Assembly: GCF_003719195.1 (NCBI RefSeq)
Contig: NZ_CP024996.1
Location: 682,001-746,000 of the forward strand
Direction: 5' to 3'
From: Herbaspirillum rubrisubalbicans
GTDB lineage: Bacteria > Pseudomonadota > Gammaproteobacteria > Burkholderiales > Burkholderiaceae_D
Length of the DNA stretch: 64,000 bases
Part shown: one piece after another, positions 31,122-40,812 of the stretch
Layout: the number at the start of each line of letters is the position of its first letter
Position numbering within the stretch: the stretch's first letter is position 1
The notes under the pieces: model-generated
The model's database searches: none
The model's input: only the letters and a program-made list of their open reading frames with translations
What the model was told of the DNA's origin: nothing
Translations under genes and position numbers: made by a program

Positions 31122-31245
31122 ATGCGCGTTCCTCGACTGTCTTTTCCCTTCATACGGGCCTCTAGCCACCCTCTGGCCTGCCACCGCGGCGCCGTCTTTT
31201 CGATGTCTTGACTCTCCCGCTGCGAGGCGAAAAAAAAGCACCGCA

Positions 31246-31398
31246 TCAGCGGCGCTTGTTTGCATGGTCCGGTCTGTCCTCTCGCTCCTGATCGCGCTGC
31301 TCGCGCGACGATCTGCGCCCCTCCGTCAATGGGAAGAGTATCGCCACCACCACCAAGATGAGCAGCAAGAGCAGCGTGACCTGATCTAGTTCATCCAT
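31246..31398 (-). CDS. Possible small single-span membrane protein
   Basis: 50-residue ORF: acidic start (MDELDQ), one strongly hydrophobic helix (TLLLLLILVVVAILFPL) and a very charged tail rich in Arg, Glu and Asp. GGAAGG lies nine bases before the ATG. It follows the SsuC-like permease on the same strand after about 90 bases and could be its last operon member. No family was recognised. It is supported by the hydrophobic-then-charged architecture and the ribosome binding site, but a chance ORF cannot be excluded. Confidence 0.4.
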   Translation of the reverse strand: MDELDQVTLLLLLILVVVAILFPLTEGRRSSREQRDQEREDRPDHANKRR

Positions 31399-31489
31399 TA
31401 TCGGCGCCTTCCGACCCAGGTGCGGGATGAGGTGCGGCCGCCGATGAAGTCTGAGCAATGCCTGGACATGGCAGATGCTCTCCAAGGAA

Positions 31490-32365
31490 TCAGGAAATCT
31501 TCTGGCTGGATTGCCACCGTGCTTCACGCCAACCCAGGCTCTTTTGCTCGACGGCGCGCAGCAGGCTATCGCTGCACTTGCCCAGCACGGCCAGGATCAG
31601 GATGGCCGCCAGCACCAGGTCGGGCCGGCTGCTTTCACGGCCGTCCGAGAGCAGGTAGCCAACGCCGCGGGTGGCGGCAATCAGTTCAGCGGCCACCAGG
31701 AACATCCAGGCCAGGCTGAGTCCGCCGCGCAAACCGGCAAAGAGATAAGGCAGCGAGGCCGGCAGCAGGATGTGACGGATCAGTTCGGTCGTGTCCAGCC
31801 CCGAACTGCTGCCCACTTCGATGAGCCTGTGGTCGATGTCGCGGATGCCGGCCACCAGGTTCAGGTAGACCGGAAAGAAAGCGCCGATGGCGATGAGCAC
31901 CACCTTGGGTGTCTCATCAATGCCCAGCCAGAGCAGCAGCAAGGGAATCCAGGCCAGGCTGGGGATGGCACGCAGGGCCTGGAAGCTCGGCTCCAGTAGC
32001 GCTTCGGCGCGACGGCTGATGCCCACCAGCAGGCCCAGTGCCACTGCCAGCACGCTGCCGATGGCAAAGCCGGCTGCCACGCGCGTGACACTGGCGACGA
32101 TGTGCGGCAGCAACTCGCCACGGGCCGCCAGCGACCACAGGGTGTGCGCCAGTTCGCTGGGTGGTGGCAACAGGCGCGAGGGAATCAGCTCCAGCCGGGC
32201 ACCGGCTTCCACCAGCAACAGGAAGGCCAGCGGTAGGATCCAGCCGGTGAAACGGCCGGGCCGATAGCCATCGTCATGCGGCCAACCGCGGCGACGGCGG
32301 GGGAGGGGGCGTGACCGGATTGCCTCATCCGTGCTCGCGCCGTTCAGGGTGACTGGTGCGCGCAT
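31490..32365 (-). CDS. ABC transporter permease, SsuC/TauC-like
   Basis: 291-residue permease with about six membrane helices and an Arg-rich cytoplasmic N-terminus. The EAA-type loop that contacts the ATPase is clear: EVGSSSGLDTTELIRHILLPASLPYLFAGLRGG. Similarity to SsuC-type permeases suggests uptake of sulfonates or related compounds. It starts 4 bases after the binding-protein gene, so the two are co-transcribed. No ATPase gene is adjacent on either side. It must borrow one or have one elsewhere. Confidence 0.88.
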   Translation of the reverse strand: MRAPVTLNGASTDEAIRSRPLPRRRRGWPHDDGYRPGRFTGWILPLAFLLLVEAGARLELIPSRLLPPPSELAHTLWSLAARGELLPHIVASVTRVAAGFAIGSVLAVALGLLVGISRRAEALLEPSFQALRAIPSLAWIPLLLLWLGIDETPKVVLIAIGAFFPVYLNLVAGIRDIDHRLIEVGSSSGLDTTELIRHILLPASLPYLFAGLRGGLSLAWMFLVAAELIAATRGVGYLLSDGRESSRPDLVLAAILILAVLGKCSDSLLRAVEQKSLGWREARWQSSQKIS

Positions 32366-32369
32366 GAGC

Positions 32370-33356
32370 TCAGGCCTTCACCACGTCCTGCGCATAGGAA
32401 GGATCGATCAGCGCATTGATGGTGCGCGGCAGATCGGTGCTGCTCTTGACCAGGTCTTCTTCCAGCAGGATGGGGGCGGCGGCACGCAGGGCTTCGATGT
32501 GTTCGCGGCCGATCTGCGGGTGCGAGAAATCGTTGCGCTTGAGTTGCAGTCGGGCCACCGGCGCCGACAGCTTGGACTCTTCCGAGAGCAGTGCCACGGT
32601 CTCATCGGGATGGGCGATGATCCAGTGGCGTGCCCGTTCGTAGGCGGCCAGGACGCGCTTGACCTGGTCCGGGTAGCGCGCGGCGAAGCTGTCGCTGACG
32701 TTGAGAAAACCGTAGGTATTGAAATTGACGTTGCGGTAGATCAGGCGCGAACCGGCCTCCAGTTCGCTGGCCGCCAGGTGCGGATCGAGCCCGGCCCAGG
32801 CGGCCACGCGCCCTTGTTCCAAGGCGGCGCGGCCATCGGCGTGCTGCAGGTGGACGATCTCGACGTCGCTCTTCTTGAGGCCGTTTTCATGCAAGGCGCG
32901 CAGCAGGAACAGGTAGGGATCGGTGCCCTTGGTAGCGGCGATCTTCTTGCCCTTCAACTCGCTGATGGAGCGCACTGGCGAATCCTTGCCCACCGCCAGC
33001 GCCGTCCATTCCGGGCGTGAATAGATATATACCGCCTTGACCGGATTGCCATTGGCGCGCGCCAGCAAGGCCGCCAGTCCAGCAGTGCTGCCGAAGTCGA
33101 TACTGTCGCTGTTGAGATATTCGAGGGCGCGATTGCTGCCCTGGCTCAGTACCCACTTGACTTCGGTACCTTGCGCCTTGAGATCTTCCTCCAGCCAGCC
33201 GAACTTGCGCAGTACCAGGCTGGGCGGCGAGTAATACGCGTAGTCCAGGCGCAAGGTCTTGGGTGGTTGGGCGGCGCCTGCGATCAGTGGCGTGCTGCCC
33301 AGCAGGGTGGCGCCGAGCGCGGCCGGCGCCAGGCGGAGGAAGTGTCTGCGTTGCAT
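32370..33356 (-). CDS. Aliphatic-sulfonate-type periplasmic binding protein (SsuA-like)
   Basis: 328 residues. The N-terminus MQRRHFLRLAPAALGATLLG resembles a Tat-type signal peptide (RRHFLR followed by a hydrophobic stretch). The mature protein has the NMT1/SsuA fold signatures LRLDYAYYSPPSLVLRKFGWLE, SIDFGSTAGLAALLARANG and GKKIAATKGTDPYLFLLRAL. It captures the ligand for the SsuC-like permease encoded 4 bases downstream. The ligand could be a sulfonate, taurine or a related organosulfur compound; this is not provable from sequence. Confidence 0.87.
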   Translation of the reverse strand: MQRRHFLRLAPAALGATLLGSTPLIAGAAQPPKTLRLDYAYYSPPSLVLRKFGWLEEDLKAQGTEVKWVLSQGSNRALEYLNSDSIDFGSTAGLAALLARANGNPVKAVYIYSRPEWTALAVGKDSPVRSISELKGKKIAATKGTDPYLFLLRALHENGLKKSDVEIVHLQHADGRAALEQGRVAAWAGLDPHLAASELEAGSRLIYRNVNFNTYGFLNVSDSFAARYPDQVKRVLAAYERARHWIIAHPDETVALLSEESKLSAPVARLQLKRNDFSHPQIGREHIEALRAAAPILLEEDLVKSSTDLPRTINALIDPSYAQDVVKA

Positions 33357-33662
33357 GGAGGCGTTCCCTGTGTGATGGAGAGGCCGGCGCCAAGTGCCGC
33401 AGCACGGGCGGCACAGGCCGGACAGACCATTACTCTAAGGACGAAGGGCAGGCGGCAGAACGACTATTTTCACGCTTGGTTATGCGCTTTGCGCATGTGA
33501 GGGGATGCTGGCGGGGAAGAGGAGGGGCGTCGGGCTCGCCGTGCGGATGCTCATGTGCTCATCTAGATGAGTGCTCGTGCGCTGGAGTATTCCTGGCGAC
33601 CTGTAGTCTTGCACAGGAAGCGTACCGCAGCGCAGGCTGCGGCCCTCTCGCATCGGCTCAGA
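33357..33662. other. Intergenic region upstream of the SsuA-like gene, with two palindromes
   Basis: No coding sequence is convincing here. It holds two palindromes: CTCATCTAGATGAG, perfect, at 33558-33571, and ATGCGC-TTT-GCGCAT at 33482-33496. They lie between the end of the kinase/receiver-TPR operon and the SsuA-like start and could be operators for the importer. No clear -10/-35 pair was found. Confidence 0.45.
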
Positions 33663-34268
33663 TCAAGGCAGGCACAGCTCGAACAGCGCACCACCCTCGG
33701 GATGGTTGGACAGGCGTGCTTCGCCATGCTGCGTTTCCTTGTTGTGGGCGGTGGCAATCGCATTGCACAGGTCCATGCCCAGACCGGTGGAGGGCTTCTT
33801 TTCCTGGGTGCCGATGCCGGGGCCATCGTCGCGCACGGTGAAGATCACGCCCCCTTCGGGATGCTTGCGGCAACCCACGGCGATCTGCGTGCGGGCGAAA
33901 CGGCTGGCGTTCTGCAATGCGGCTTCCAGCGCCAGCGCCACCAGGTGTTCGTCGAAGAAGCCGATCACCGGCATCTCGGTTTCGTCCACCGTGAGTGCAA
34001 TGTCGCTGCTGCGGCTCACCGACTGCTCGCGCACCAGTGCGTCCAGGAAGTCCAGCGGCGAGACCGCCTCGACCTGGGCGCGCAGGCCCTGGGAGTCCGC
34101 TTTGTACAGGGTCAGGAAGGCGATCAGCTTTTCCTGCAGGGCCAGGCAGGTGACGTGGGCTTGCTGGGCGCGCGGCACGTCGTCGGACAGGCGGCGCAAT
34201 TCCCCCTCCAGCACGCCCAGGGAGTTTTTGATGTCGTGAATGATGATCGCGGCAAGCTTGGGATCCAT
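33663..34268 (-). CDS. Compact histidine kinase without sensor domain
   Basis: 201-residue kinase core. His11 in IIIHDIKNSLG is the likely phospho-acceptor. ALQNASRFA is the N box, RDDGPGIGTQ the G1 box and STGLGMDLCN the G2 box. It lacks any membrane segment or recognisable sensor domain, so input must come from another protein or from dimer partners. It begins two bases after the stop of the receiver-TPR gene, which is therefore its probable phosphorylation partner. The role is unknown. Confidence 0.88.
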   Translation of the reverse strand: MDPKLAAIIIHDIKNSLGVLEGELRRLSDDVPRAQQAHVTCLALQEKLIAFLTLYKADSQGLRAQVEAVSPLDFLDALVREQSVSRSSDIALTVDETEMPVIGFFDEHLVALALEAALQNASRFARTQIAVGCRKHPEGGVIFTVRDDGPGIGTQEKKPSTGLGMDLCNAIATAHNKETQHGEARLSNHPEGGALFELCLP

Positions 34269-34270
34269 GG

Positions 34271-35899
34271 TCAGCTCTTCGGGGCTACTTTGCTCAGGGT
34301 GTCACGCAGGAATTTATGCATCTTGGCGACTCTATCGTTGCCGGGAATCAGGCGGTCCAGGGTGGCCAGGTAGCGGCGCACGCGCTTGACGTATTCTTCG
34401 TTCCAGCCGCGCTGGCTCATCCACAGCAGATGCAGCTGGGCCGAGGCCAGCAGCACGCCGGTGTTCTCGGGCATACTGGCCAGCGCTTCTTCCAGCTTGG
34501 CCAGCGATTCGTCGGGCTTGGCGCTGCGCATCAAGGCATTGGCTTCGGCGATGATGCTCATGCATTGCTTGACGGCACCGTCGATCAATTCCTCGGCCAG
34601 GTTGGCCCGGCCAGTATCGGCAAGCACCTTGCGTGCCAGCATCTGCAGGGTCTTATTTTCGTGATCGGACTTGATGGCTTCGGCGATCAGTTGCGCGCCT
34701 TCCTCATCCTTGCCCATCGAGAAGGCAGCCTTGGCCAGGGCCAGCGAAGTGGTGTCGGAGCTTTCCTTGGCAGCGGCCTGGCGCGCGGTCTCGAAGGCTT
34801 GCTGGGCCGAGATGGTGTCACCCAGTTGCACATAGGCCTGGGCTTGCACGGCGGCTTGCGCCGAGACGAAGATGTTGGATTCCTCGTAGCGGCGCGGTGC
34901 ACTTTCCAGCAGGCGCAGCGCGGCATCGGGGTCGCCGCTGTCGATGTGGACCTGGGCCAGCGAGAGCAGGTCGGTGGGTTGTGCGGTGAGCGAGCCCTTG
35001 GTGTGCTTCAAGACCTTGTCGTAGGCTTCGCGCGCCTGGTCCAGGTGGCCGCTGCGGTAGGCCACGTCGCCCACCAGGCGGCTGCGGCGAGCCGAGGGAA
35101 TGATTTCGGACGACTTGGTCAGCGCCTCCAGCGCACCTTCCTGGTTGCCCTGGGCTTCATCAATCTGCGCCAGCAGGTCGTAGGCGGCGATGAACTGCTT
35201 GTTCTGCGCCAGCACGTCCTGCACGATGGTGCGCGCATCATCCATCTGACCGGCCACGATGTTGCAGCGGGCCAGGCCGATCTTGGCCCAGACCAGGTCG
35301 TCGCGCATGGCCAGGGCCTGCTTGTAGACCTCGCGCGCTTCATCGATGCGACGCTGCTCGATCAACAGCGTGCCCTTGGTCTTCATGATTTCGACGATCC
35401 ACTTGGGTGCGGCCTTGAGGACGTTGTCGCATTCGATGATGGCGCCGGCCATGTCTTTGCGCTTCATCTTCTCGGTCACCGGCAGCATGGCGTGCTGCTT
35501 TTCCAGCAGGCGGTCCACGCGCTCGGCGATACGGCTGGCCGTCAGCGGCTTCAACATGTAGGCATCGGGCTGGAACTCGGCAGCGCTGGCCACCAGGTTG
35601 TAGCCGCTCTCGGCGGTGACCATGATGAACATGCAGGTCGGCGAGAGCATGTTCTGGGTGCGGAAGAACTCCAGCAACTGCTGGCCGTTGCTTTCCTTGT
35701 TGAGGTTGTAGTCGCAGATGATCAGGTCATACGTGCTGGATTGCACGAAGCGGATAGCTTCATCGGGCGTGGCCGCCTGGTCGACCTTGGTGACGCCGAG
35801 CTGGCCAAGGTGCATACGGATGTTCTGCCGCATCGTCGGCATGTCGTCGATGACCAGGCAGCGGAGGGCGCTGATGTGGCTAAAGGGCACTAAACTCAT
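34271..35899 (-). CDS. Response regulator with TPR-repeat output
   Basis: 542 residues: receiver at about 10-130 (VIDDMPTMRQNIRMHLGQLG; phospho-acceptor Asp63 in IICDYNLN; MVTAESGY; MLKPLT), then a long helical TPR array from about 145 onward with repeats such as AREVYKQALAMRDDLVWAKIGLARC and AREAYDKVLKHTKGS. The output is likely protein-protein interaction rather than DNA binding. It is translationally adjacent to the compact kinase (two-base gap), so the pair forms a two-component system. Similar CheY-TPR proteins occur in gamma- and betaproteobacteria with poorly defined roles. It is divergent from recA, with 405 bases between. Confidence 0.9.
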   Translation of the reverse strand: MSLVPFSHISALRCLVIDDMPTMRQNIRMHLGQLGVTKVDQAATPDEAIRFVQSSTYDLIICDYNLNKESNGQQLLEFFRTQNMLSPTCMFIMVTAESGYNLVASAAEFQPDAYMLKPLTASRIAERVDRLLEKQHAMLPVTEKMKRKDMAGAIIECDNVLKAAPKWIVEIMKTKGTLLIEQRRIDEAREVYKQALAMRDDLVWAKIGLARCNIVAGQMDDARTIVQDVLAQNKQFIAAYDLLAQIDEAQGNQEGALEALTKSSEIIPSARRSRLVGDVAYRSGHLDQAREAYDKVLKHTKGSLTAQPTDLLSLAQVHIDSGDPDAALRLLESAPRRYEESNIFVSAQAAVQAQAYVQLGDTISAQQAFETARQAAAKESSDTTSLALAKAAFSMGKDEEGAQLIAEAIKSDHENKTLQMLARKVLADTGRANLAEELIDGAVKQCMSIIAEANALMRSAKPDESLAKLEEALASMPENTGVLLASAQLHLLWMSQRGWNEEYVKRVRRYLATLDRLIPGNDRVAKMHKFLRDTLSKVAPKS

Positions 35900-36304
35900 G
35901 AGAACGGTCTATCAAACGATCTATCTGTCTGTTCGGGGTTGCTGAAGGCGTGGAGCATGGAAAATTGCCGCAATGCAATATGTCGTGAGATGACGTACAT
36001 TGGGCGCTCATTGACGCAGAGCTGACGAATTATTCCTACCAACTCGCGAGTGTGCCGCTTTTTTTCCTTCCATGCATCATTACTCTACGATTTATGAAGT
36101 TTTTGGGTGCCCCCGCTCTCGTATAATTGTGGTTTTCGCCCACGAATGAACCGGGGCCGACAAAAACGCTTGCATGGAGCACTGTTTTTTTATACAGTAT
36201 CGCTCTATCGGGGGCGGTCATCCACTGCCCCCGGGCAATATCTGCAATATCCGCAATACCTCCCCTGACACCCCTTCTTCACGACATTTTGCCGAGAGAG
36301 ATTT
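35900..36304. other. Divergent regulatory region between the receiver-TPR gene and recA
   Basis: 405 bases without a convincing gene. The right half carries the recA promoter and LexA box. A candidate recA promoter is CTTGCA at 36169-36174 with TATACA at 36191-36196, overlapping the LexA box. A second -10-like TATAAT is visible at 36122-36127. The left half presumably holds the promoter of the two-component genes but shows no clear elements. Confidence 0.5.
36182..36197 (+). promoter_or_regulatory. LexA (SOS) box of recA
   Basis: CTGTTTTTTTATACAG fits the LexA consensus CTGT-N8-ACAG exactly, with an AT-rich centre. It lies 108 bases before the recA start and overlaps the likely -10 region, as expected for repression. 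This supports SOS-controlled recA expression. Confidence 0.9.
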
Positions 36305-37357
<1,053 letters not shown>

Positions 37358-37507
37358 TCCTCATCCAGGCGCTACCGTGACACCAGGGTTTGCCTGAGCC
37401 CTTGATGTCAGGGTGGGACCTGTCCCTCCCACCTGTGCCGCGCCGCTCCGGTGGCATGAGCGGGAGGGCAAACATGCAGTACCGCTGTATAGCAACACGG
37501 CATTATT

Positions 37508-37539
37508 GCTTCATCGCTTCATCGCTTTATCGCTTTATT
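37508..37539 (+). repeat. Octanucleotide tandem repeat between recA and recX
   Basis: Four consecutive 8-base units, GCTTCATC, GCTTCATC, GCTTTATC and GCTTTATT, in the 259-base recA-recX gap. The first two units are identical and later ones differ by one or two bases. It is AT-rich compared with flanking DNA and is not part of a convincing reading frame. It may be a slippage-prone spacer. Confidence 0.75.
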
Positions 37540-37616
37540 GTTTCACTACCATGGTGTCACCTGCTTCTTTCGTTGCACCCGTTTCTTCCGTTCCATCGTC
37601 CGTGTAGTCGAACGTC

Positions 37617-38081
37617 ATGCCAAGACCGCCGATCAGCCTGAAAGCACGGGCGCTCAAATATCTCTCTTCACGTGAGCATAGTCGCCTGGAACTTGCGCGT
37701 AAGCTTGCCCCTTACGCGCAAGAGGGTGACGACATCGAGGCGCTGCTGCAGTGGCTCGAACAATCCCGTTTTCTTTCCGAAGAACGCTTTTCCGAGTCGT
37801 TGGTACATCGCCGTTCGGCGCGCTACGGTAACCAGCGCATCTTCTCGGAACTTCACGGTCATGGCATCGAAGGTGAAGCCATTGCCGACCTCAAGGCCGA
37901 CCTGGCCGCAGGCGAAGGCGAGCGTGCCGCCCAGGTGCTGCGCCGCAAGTTCAGCGCCCCCCCGGCTGACGCCGAGACGCGGGCCAAGCAGATGCGCTTC
38001 CTGCAGCAACGCGGTTTTTCCCATCGCAGCATCCGCGAAGCCTTCCAGATGGCCTGGGCAGAAGACGAAGACGCTTCCTGA
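37617..38081 (+). CDS. recX: Regulatory protein RecX
   Basis: 154-residue helical modulator of RecA filaments. Family features are [23 protein letters not shown] near the N-terminus, [30 protein letters not shown] and the C-terminal [19 protein letters not shown], three related three-helix units. It is located downstream of recA on the same strand, as expected. The 259-base gap suggests partial read-through rather than tight coupling. No strong ribosome binding site is seen before the ATG. Confidence 0.92.
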   Translation: MPRPPISLKARALKYLSSREHSRLELARKLAPYAQEGDDIEALLQWLEQSRFLSEERFSESLVHRRSARYGNQRIFSELHGHGIEGEAIADLKADLAAGEGERAAQVLRRKFSAPPADAETRAKQMRFLQQRGFSHRSIREAFQMAWAEDEDAS

Positions 38082-38193
38082 CATCAGTCTGTTGAATCAG
38101 CCCCAGGCTCGCCGCCTCATCTATTCATTTCCCAGTGGATGGGTGTGTCACTTCTTTCAGTCCCATCATGCGGTAATCTCGGCTCTTTGCATT

Positions 38194-38240
38194 GCCTGTT
38201 AGCGCTACCGGCGAACAGGCGAGCCTGCCTGTGCTAGAAT
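38194..38240 (+). promoter_or_regulatory. Putative sucC promoter with overlapping inverted repeats
   Basis: TAGAAT at 38235-38240 is a good -10. Upstream, GCCTGTT (38194-38200) is inverted as AACAGGC (38214-38220), and ACAGGC (38215-38220) is inverted again as GCCTGT (38227-38232). The three arms cover the -35 region. They could bind a dimeric regulator, or form alternative DNA or RNA stems. No consensus -35 is visible, which is consistent with an activated promoter. Confidence 0.45.
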
Positions 38241-38596
38241 TCGGAAGTTTTTGCTGCGGCGCGCAAGCCTGAGGAGATACCGCGTGTTGCCGGTTCGTTA
38301 AAACGGCGCAACGGTGCAAGGCCCACGTCAGGAGCAGGAATGGATAATGCGGACGCTTCGGTGCAAGCCGGCGCGTTTCGAATATCAGACCAACTAAAGC
38401 AGACGGCATGAACATGCCCAATTCTACGAATTCACTCGCAACCCGCGCAGCTCACGCCTGCGTTCGCTTCCATCCGGCAACGGATGCGATACCCGCCTGC
38501 GGGTTGCAGTCTGCTTTCTCGACGGCCGGCATGACGCCGGCTACCGAATTTCAATCCGGCAAGTCTTATTCATTCAGTGTCTAAAGGGAAGCTCCC
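38241..38596 (+). promoter_or_regulatory. Long structured leader of sucC
   Basis: If transcription starts near 38247, the sucC 5' leader is about 350 bases. It contains an imperfect hairpin near 38286-38312 (GTTGC with GCAAC arms), then three clear hairpins: CATCCG-GCAA-CGGATG (38471-38486, a GNRA tetraloop), ACCCG-CCTG-CGGGT (38491-38504) and GCCGGC-ATGAC-GCCGGC (38525-38541). No convincing leader peptide was found. It could be a cis-regulatory RNA. I could not match it to a named riboswitch class. The 515-base recX-sucC gap (38082-38596) holds no other gene I can support. Confidence 0.5.
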
Positions 38597-39757
38597 ATGA
38601 AAATCCATGAGTATCAGGGTAAAGAAATCCTGCGCCAGTTCGGCGTAACCGTGCCGCGCGGCATTCCTTGCATGTCGGTCGACGAAGTCGAAGCGGCTGC
38701 CCAGAAACTCGGCGGCCCGGTGTGGGTCGTCAAGGCTCAGATCCATGCTGGTGGTCGTGGCAAGGGCGGTGGCGTGAAGGTGGCCAAGTCCATCGAACAG
38801 GTCAAGGAGTACGCCAACCAGATCATGGGTATGCAACTGGTGACCCACCAGACCGGTCCTGAAGGCCAGAAGGTGCGCCGCCTGCTGATCGAAGAAGGCG
38901 CCGACATCAAGAAGGAACTGTACGTTTCCCTGGTGACCGACCGCGTCTCGCAAAAGGTCGTGCTGATGGCCTCCAGCGAAGGCGGCATGGATATCGAAGA
39001 AGTGGCCCACAGCCACCCCGAAAAGATCCACAACGTCATCATCGATCCGATCGATGGCCTGACCGACGCCCAAGCCGATGACGTGGCCGCCAAGATCGGC
39101 GTGCCCGCAGAGTCCATCCCGGCTGCCCGCCAGAACCTGCAAGGCCTGTACAAGGCGTATTGGGAAACCGACGCTTCCCTGGCTGAAATCAACCCCCTGA
39201 TCCTGACCGGCGACGGCAAGGTCATCGCCCTGGACGCCAAGTTCAACTTCGACTCCAACGCCCTGTTCCGTCACCCGGAAATCGTCGCCTACCGCGACCT
39301 GGACGAAGAAGATCCGGCTGAAGTCGAAGCGTCCAAGTTCGACCTGGCCTACATCTCCCTGGACGGCAACATCGGCTGCCTGGTCAACGGCGCCGGCTTG
39401 GCCATGGCCACCATGGACACCATCAAGCTGTTCGGCGGCGAGCCGGCCAACTTCCTGGACGTGGGCGGCGGTGCCACCACCGAGAAGGTCACCGAAGCCT
39501 TCAAGATCATGCTGAAGAACCCCGAACTGAAGGCCATCCTGGTCAACATCTTCGGCGGCATCATGCGCTGTGACGTGATCGCCGAAGGCGTGATCGCTGC
39601 TTCCAAGGCGGTTTCCCTGAAGGTGCCCCTGGTGGTCCGTATGAAGGGCACCAACGAAGACCTGGGCAAGAAGCTGTTGGCCGATTCCGGTCTGCCGATC
39701 ATCTCGGCCGATTCCATGGAAGAAGCCGCCCAGAAGGTCGTGGCAGCCGCCAAGTAA
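38597..39757 (+). CDS. sucC: Succinyl-CoA synthetase (ADP-forming), beta subunit
   Basis: 386 residues, the usual length. ATP-grasp subunit of the TCA-cycle enzyme that converts succinyl-CoA to succinate with nucleotide synthesis. Family blocks are [60 protein letters not shown] and [10 protein letters not shown]. It is followed by sucD after 102 bases. Unlike enterobacteria, sucAB is not adjacent. The operon starts after a long leader. Confidence 0.97.
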   Translation: MKIHEYQGKEILRQFGVTVPRGIPCMSVDEVEAAAQKLGGPVWVVKAQIHAGGRGKGGGVKVAKSIEQVKEYANQIMGMQLVTHQTGPEGQKVRRLLIEEGADIKKELYVSLVTDRVSQKVVLMASSEGGMDIEEVAHSHPEKIHNVIIDPIDGLTDAQADDVAAKIGVPAESIPAARQNLQGLYKAYWETDASLAEINPLILTGDGKVIALDAKFNFDSNALFRHPEIVAYRDLDEEDPAEVEASKFDLAYISLDGNIGCLVNGAGLAMATMDTIKLFGGEPANFLDVGGGATTEKVTEAFKIMLKNPELKAILVNIFGGIMRCDVIAEGVIAASKAVSLKVPLVVRMKGTNEDLGKKLLADSGLPIISADSMEEAAQKVVAAAK

Positions 39758-39780
39758 GTCAACCCAATACGCAAGCCTGC

Positions 39781-39835
39781 GCGGCATGAGCCGCCGGCTG
39801 CAAGCGATTGCAGTCCCAGGCGCCGCCCGCGGCGC
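39781..39835 (+). other. Three consecutive hairpins between sucC and sucD
   Basis: GCGGC-ATGA-GCCGC (39781-39794), CTGCAA-GCGA-TTGCAG (39798-39813, a GNRA tetraloop) and GCGCCG-CCCG-CGGCGC (39820-39835) follow each other with only a few bases between. No T-tract follows, so they are not terminators. They may stabilise or process the sucCD mRNA or set the subunit ratio. Confidence 0.65.
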
Positions 39836-39859
39836 AGGCATCACAGTCAAGGAAGAGAA

Positions 39860-40741
39860 ATGTCGATCCTCATCAACAAAGACACCAAGGTCATCACCCA
39901 AGGTATCACCGGCAAGACCGGTCAGTTCCACACCCGCATGTGCCGCGACTACGCGAACGGCAAAAATGCCTTCGTCGCCGGCGTGAACCCGAAGAAGGCC
40001 GGTGAAGACTTCGAAGGCATCCCCATCTATGCCAACGTCACCGAAGCCAAGAACGCCACCGGCGCCACCGTTTCCGTGATCTACGTGCCGCCCGCCGGCG
40101 CTGCTGCTGCCATCTGGGAAGCCGTTGAAGCCGAGCTGGACCTGGCCATCTGCATCACCGAAGGCATCCCCGTGCGTGACATGCTGGCCCTGAAGGACCG
40201 CATGGCCAAGGCCGGTTCCAAGACCCTGCTGCTGGGCCCGAACTGCCCCGGCCTGATCACCCCGGACGAAATCAAGATCGGCATCATGCCCGGCCACATC
40301 CACAAGAAGGGCCGCATCGGCGTGGTCTCCCGCTCGGGCACCCTGACCTATGAAGCCGTGGGCCAACTGACCGCCCTGGGCCTGGGCCAGTCCTCCGCCG
40401 TCGGTATCGGTGGCGACCCGATCAACGGTCTGAAGCACATCGACGTCATGAAGGCCTTTAACGACGATCCGGACACCGATGCCGTCATCATGATCGGTGA
40501 AATCGGTGGTCCTGACGAAGCCAACGCCGCCCGTTGGATCAAGGACAACATGAAGAAGCCGGTGGTTGGTTTCATCGCCGGCGTGACCGCGCCCCCGGGC
40601 AAGCGCATGGGCCACGCAGGTGCCCTGATCTCCGGCGGTGCCGACACTGCCGAAGCCAAGCTGGCCATCATGGAAGAGTGCGGCATCAAGGTCACCCGCA
40701 ACCCGTCCGAAATGGGTCGCCTGCTGAAGTCGGTACTGTAA
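39860..40741 (+). CDS. sucD: Succinyl-CoA synthetase (ADP-forming), alpha subunit
   Basis: 293 residues. Binds CoA (TGKTGQFHTRMCRDYANG) and carries the phosphohistidine, His252 in MGHAGALISGG. GPNCPGLITPDE and VSRSGTLTYEA are family motifs. It forms the enzyme with SucC encoded just upstream. GGAAGAGAA precedes the ATG. A strong terminator lies after the gene at 40813. Confidence 0.98.
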   Translation: MSILINKDTKVITQGITGKTGQFHTRMCRDYANGKNAFVAGVNPKKAGEDFEGIPIYANVTEAKNATGATVSVIYVPPAGAAAAIWEAVEAELDLAICITEGIPVRDMLALKDRMAKAGSKTLLLGPNCPGLITPDEIKIGIMPGHIHKKGRIGVVSRSGTLTYEAVGQLTALGLGQSSAVGIGGDPINGLKHIDVMKAFNDDPDTDAVIMIGEIGGPDEANAARWIKDNMKKPVVGFIAGVTAPPGKRMGHAGALISGGADTAEAKLAIMEECGIKVTRNPSEMGRLLKSVL

Positions 40742-40812
40742 GAGCGCCGATGGCTTGCCCGCAAGGCAAGCCCAGCCGGACCTGCCGTACACGCAATACC
40801 AGGTAGCACCAG

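Noticed and set aside
34316..35893. 525-residue plus-strand ORF opposite the receiver-TPR gene
   Set aside because: Antisense shadow with repetitive composition; the minus-strand protein has a clear receiver domain.
36036..36221. 61-residue minus-strand ORF in the recA upstream region
   Set aside because: It overlaps the recA promoter and LexA box and has no ribosome binding site or motif.
38125..38421. 98-residue minus-strand ORF between recX and sucC
   Set aside because: It runs through the predicted sucC promoter and leader and shows no family features.
38570..40792. 740-residue ORF on the minus strand opposite sucC and sucD
   Set aside because: Same kind of shadow; low-complexity composition and complete overlap with two conserved genes.
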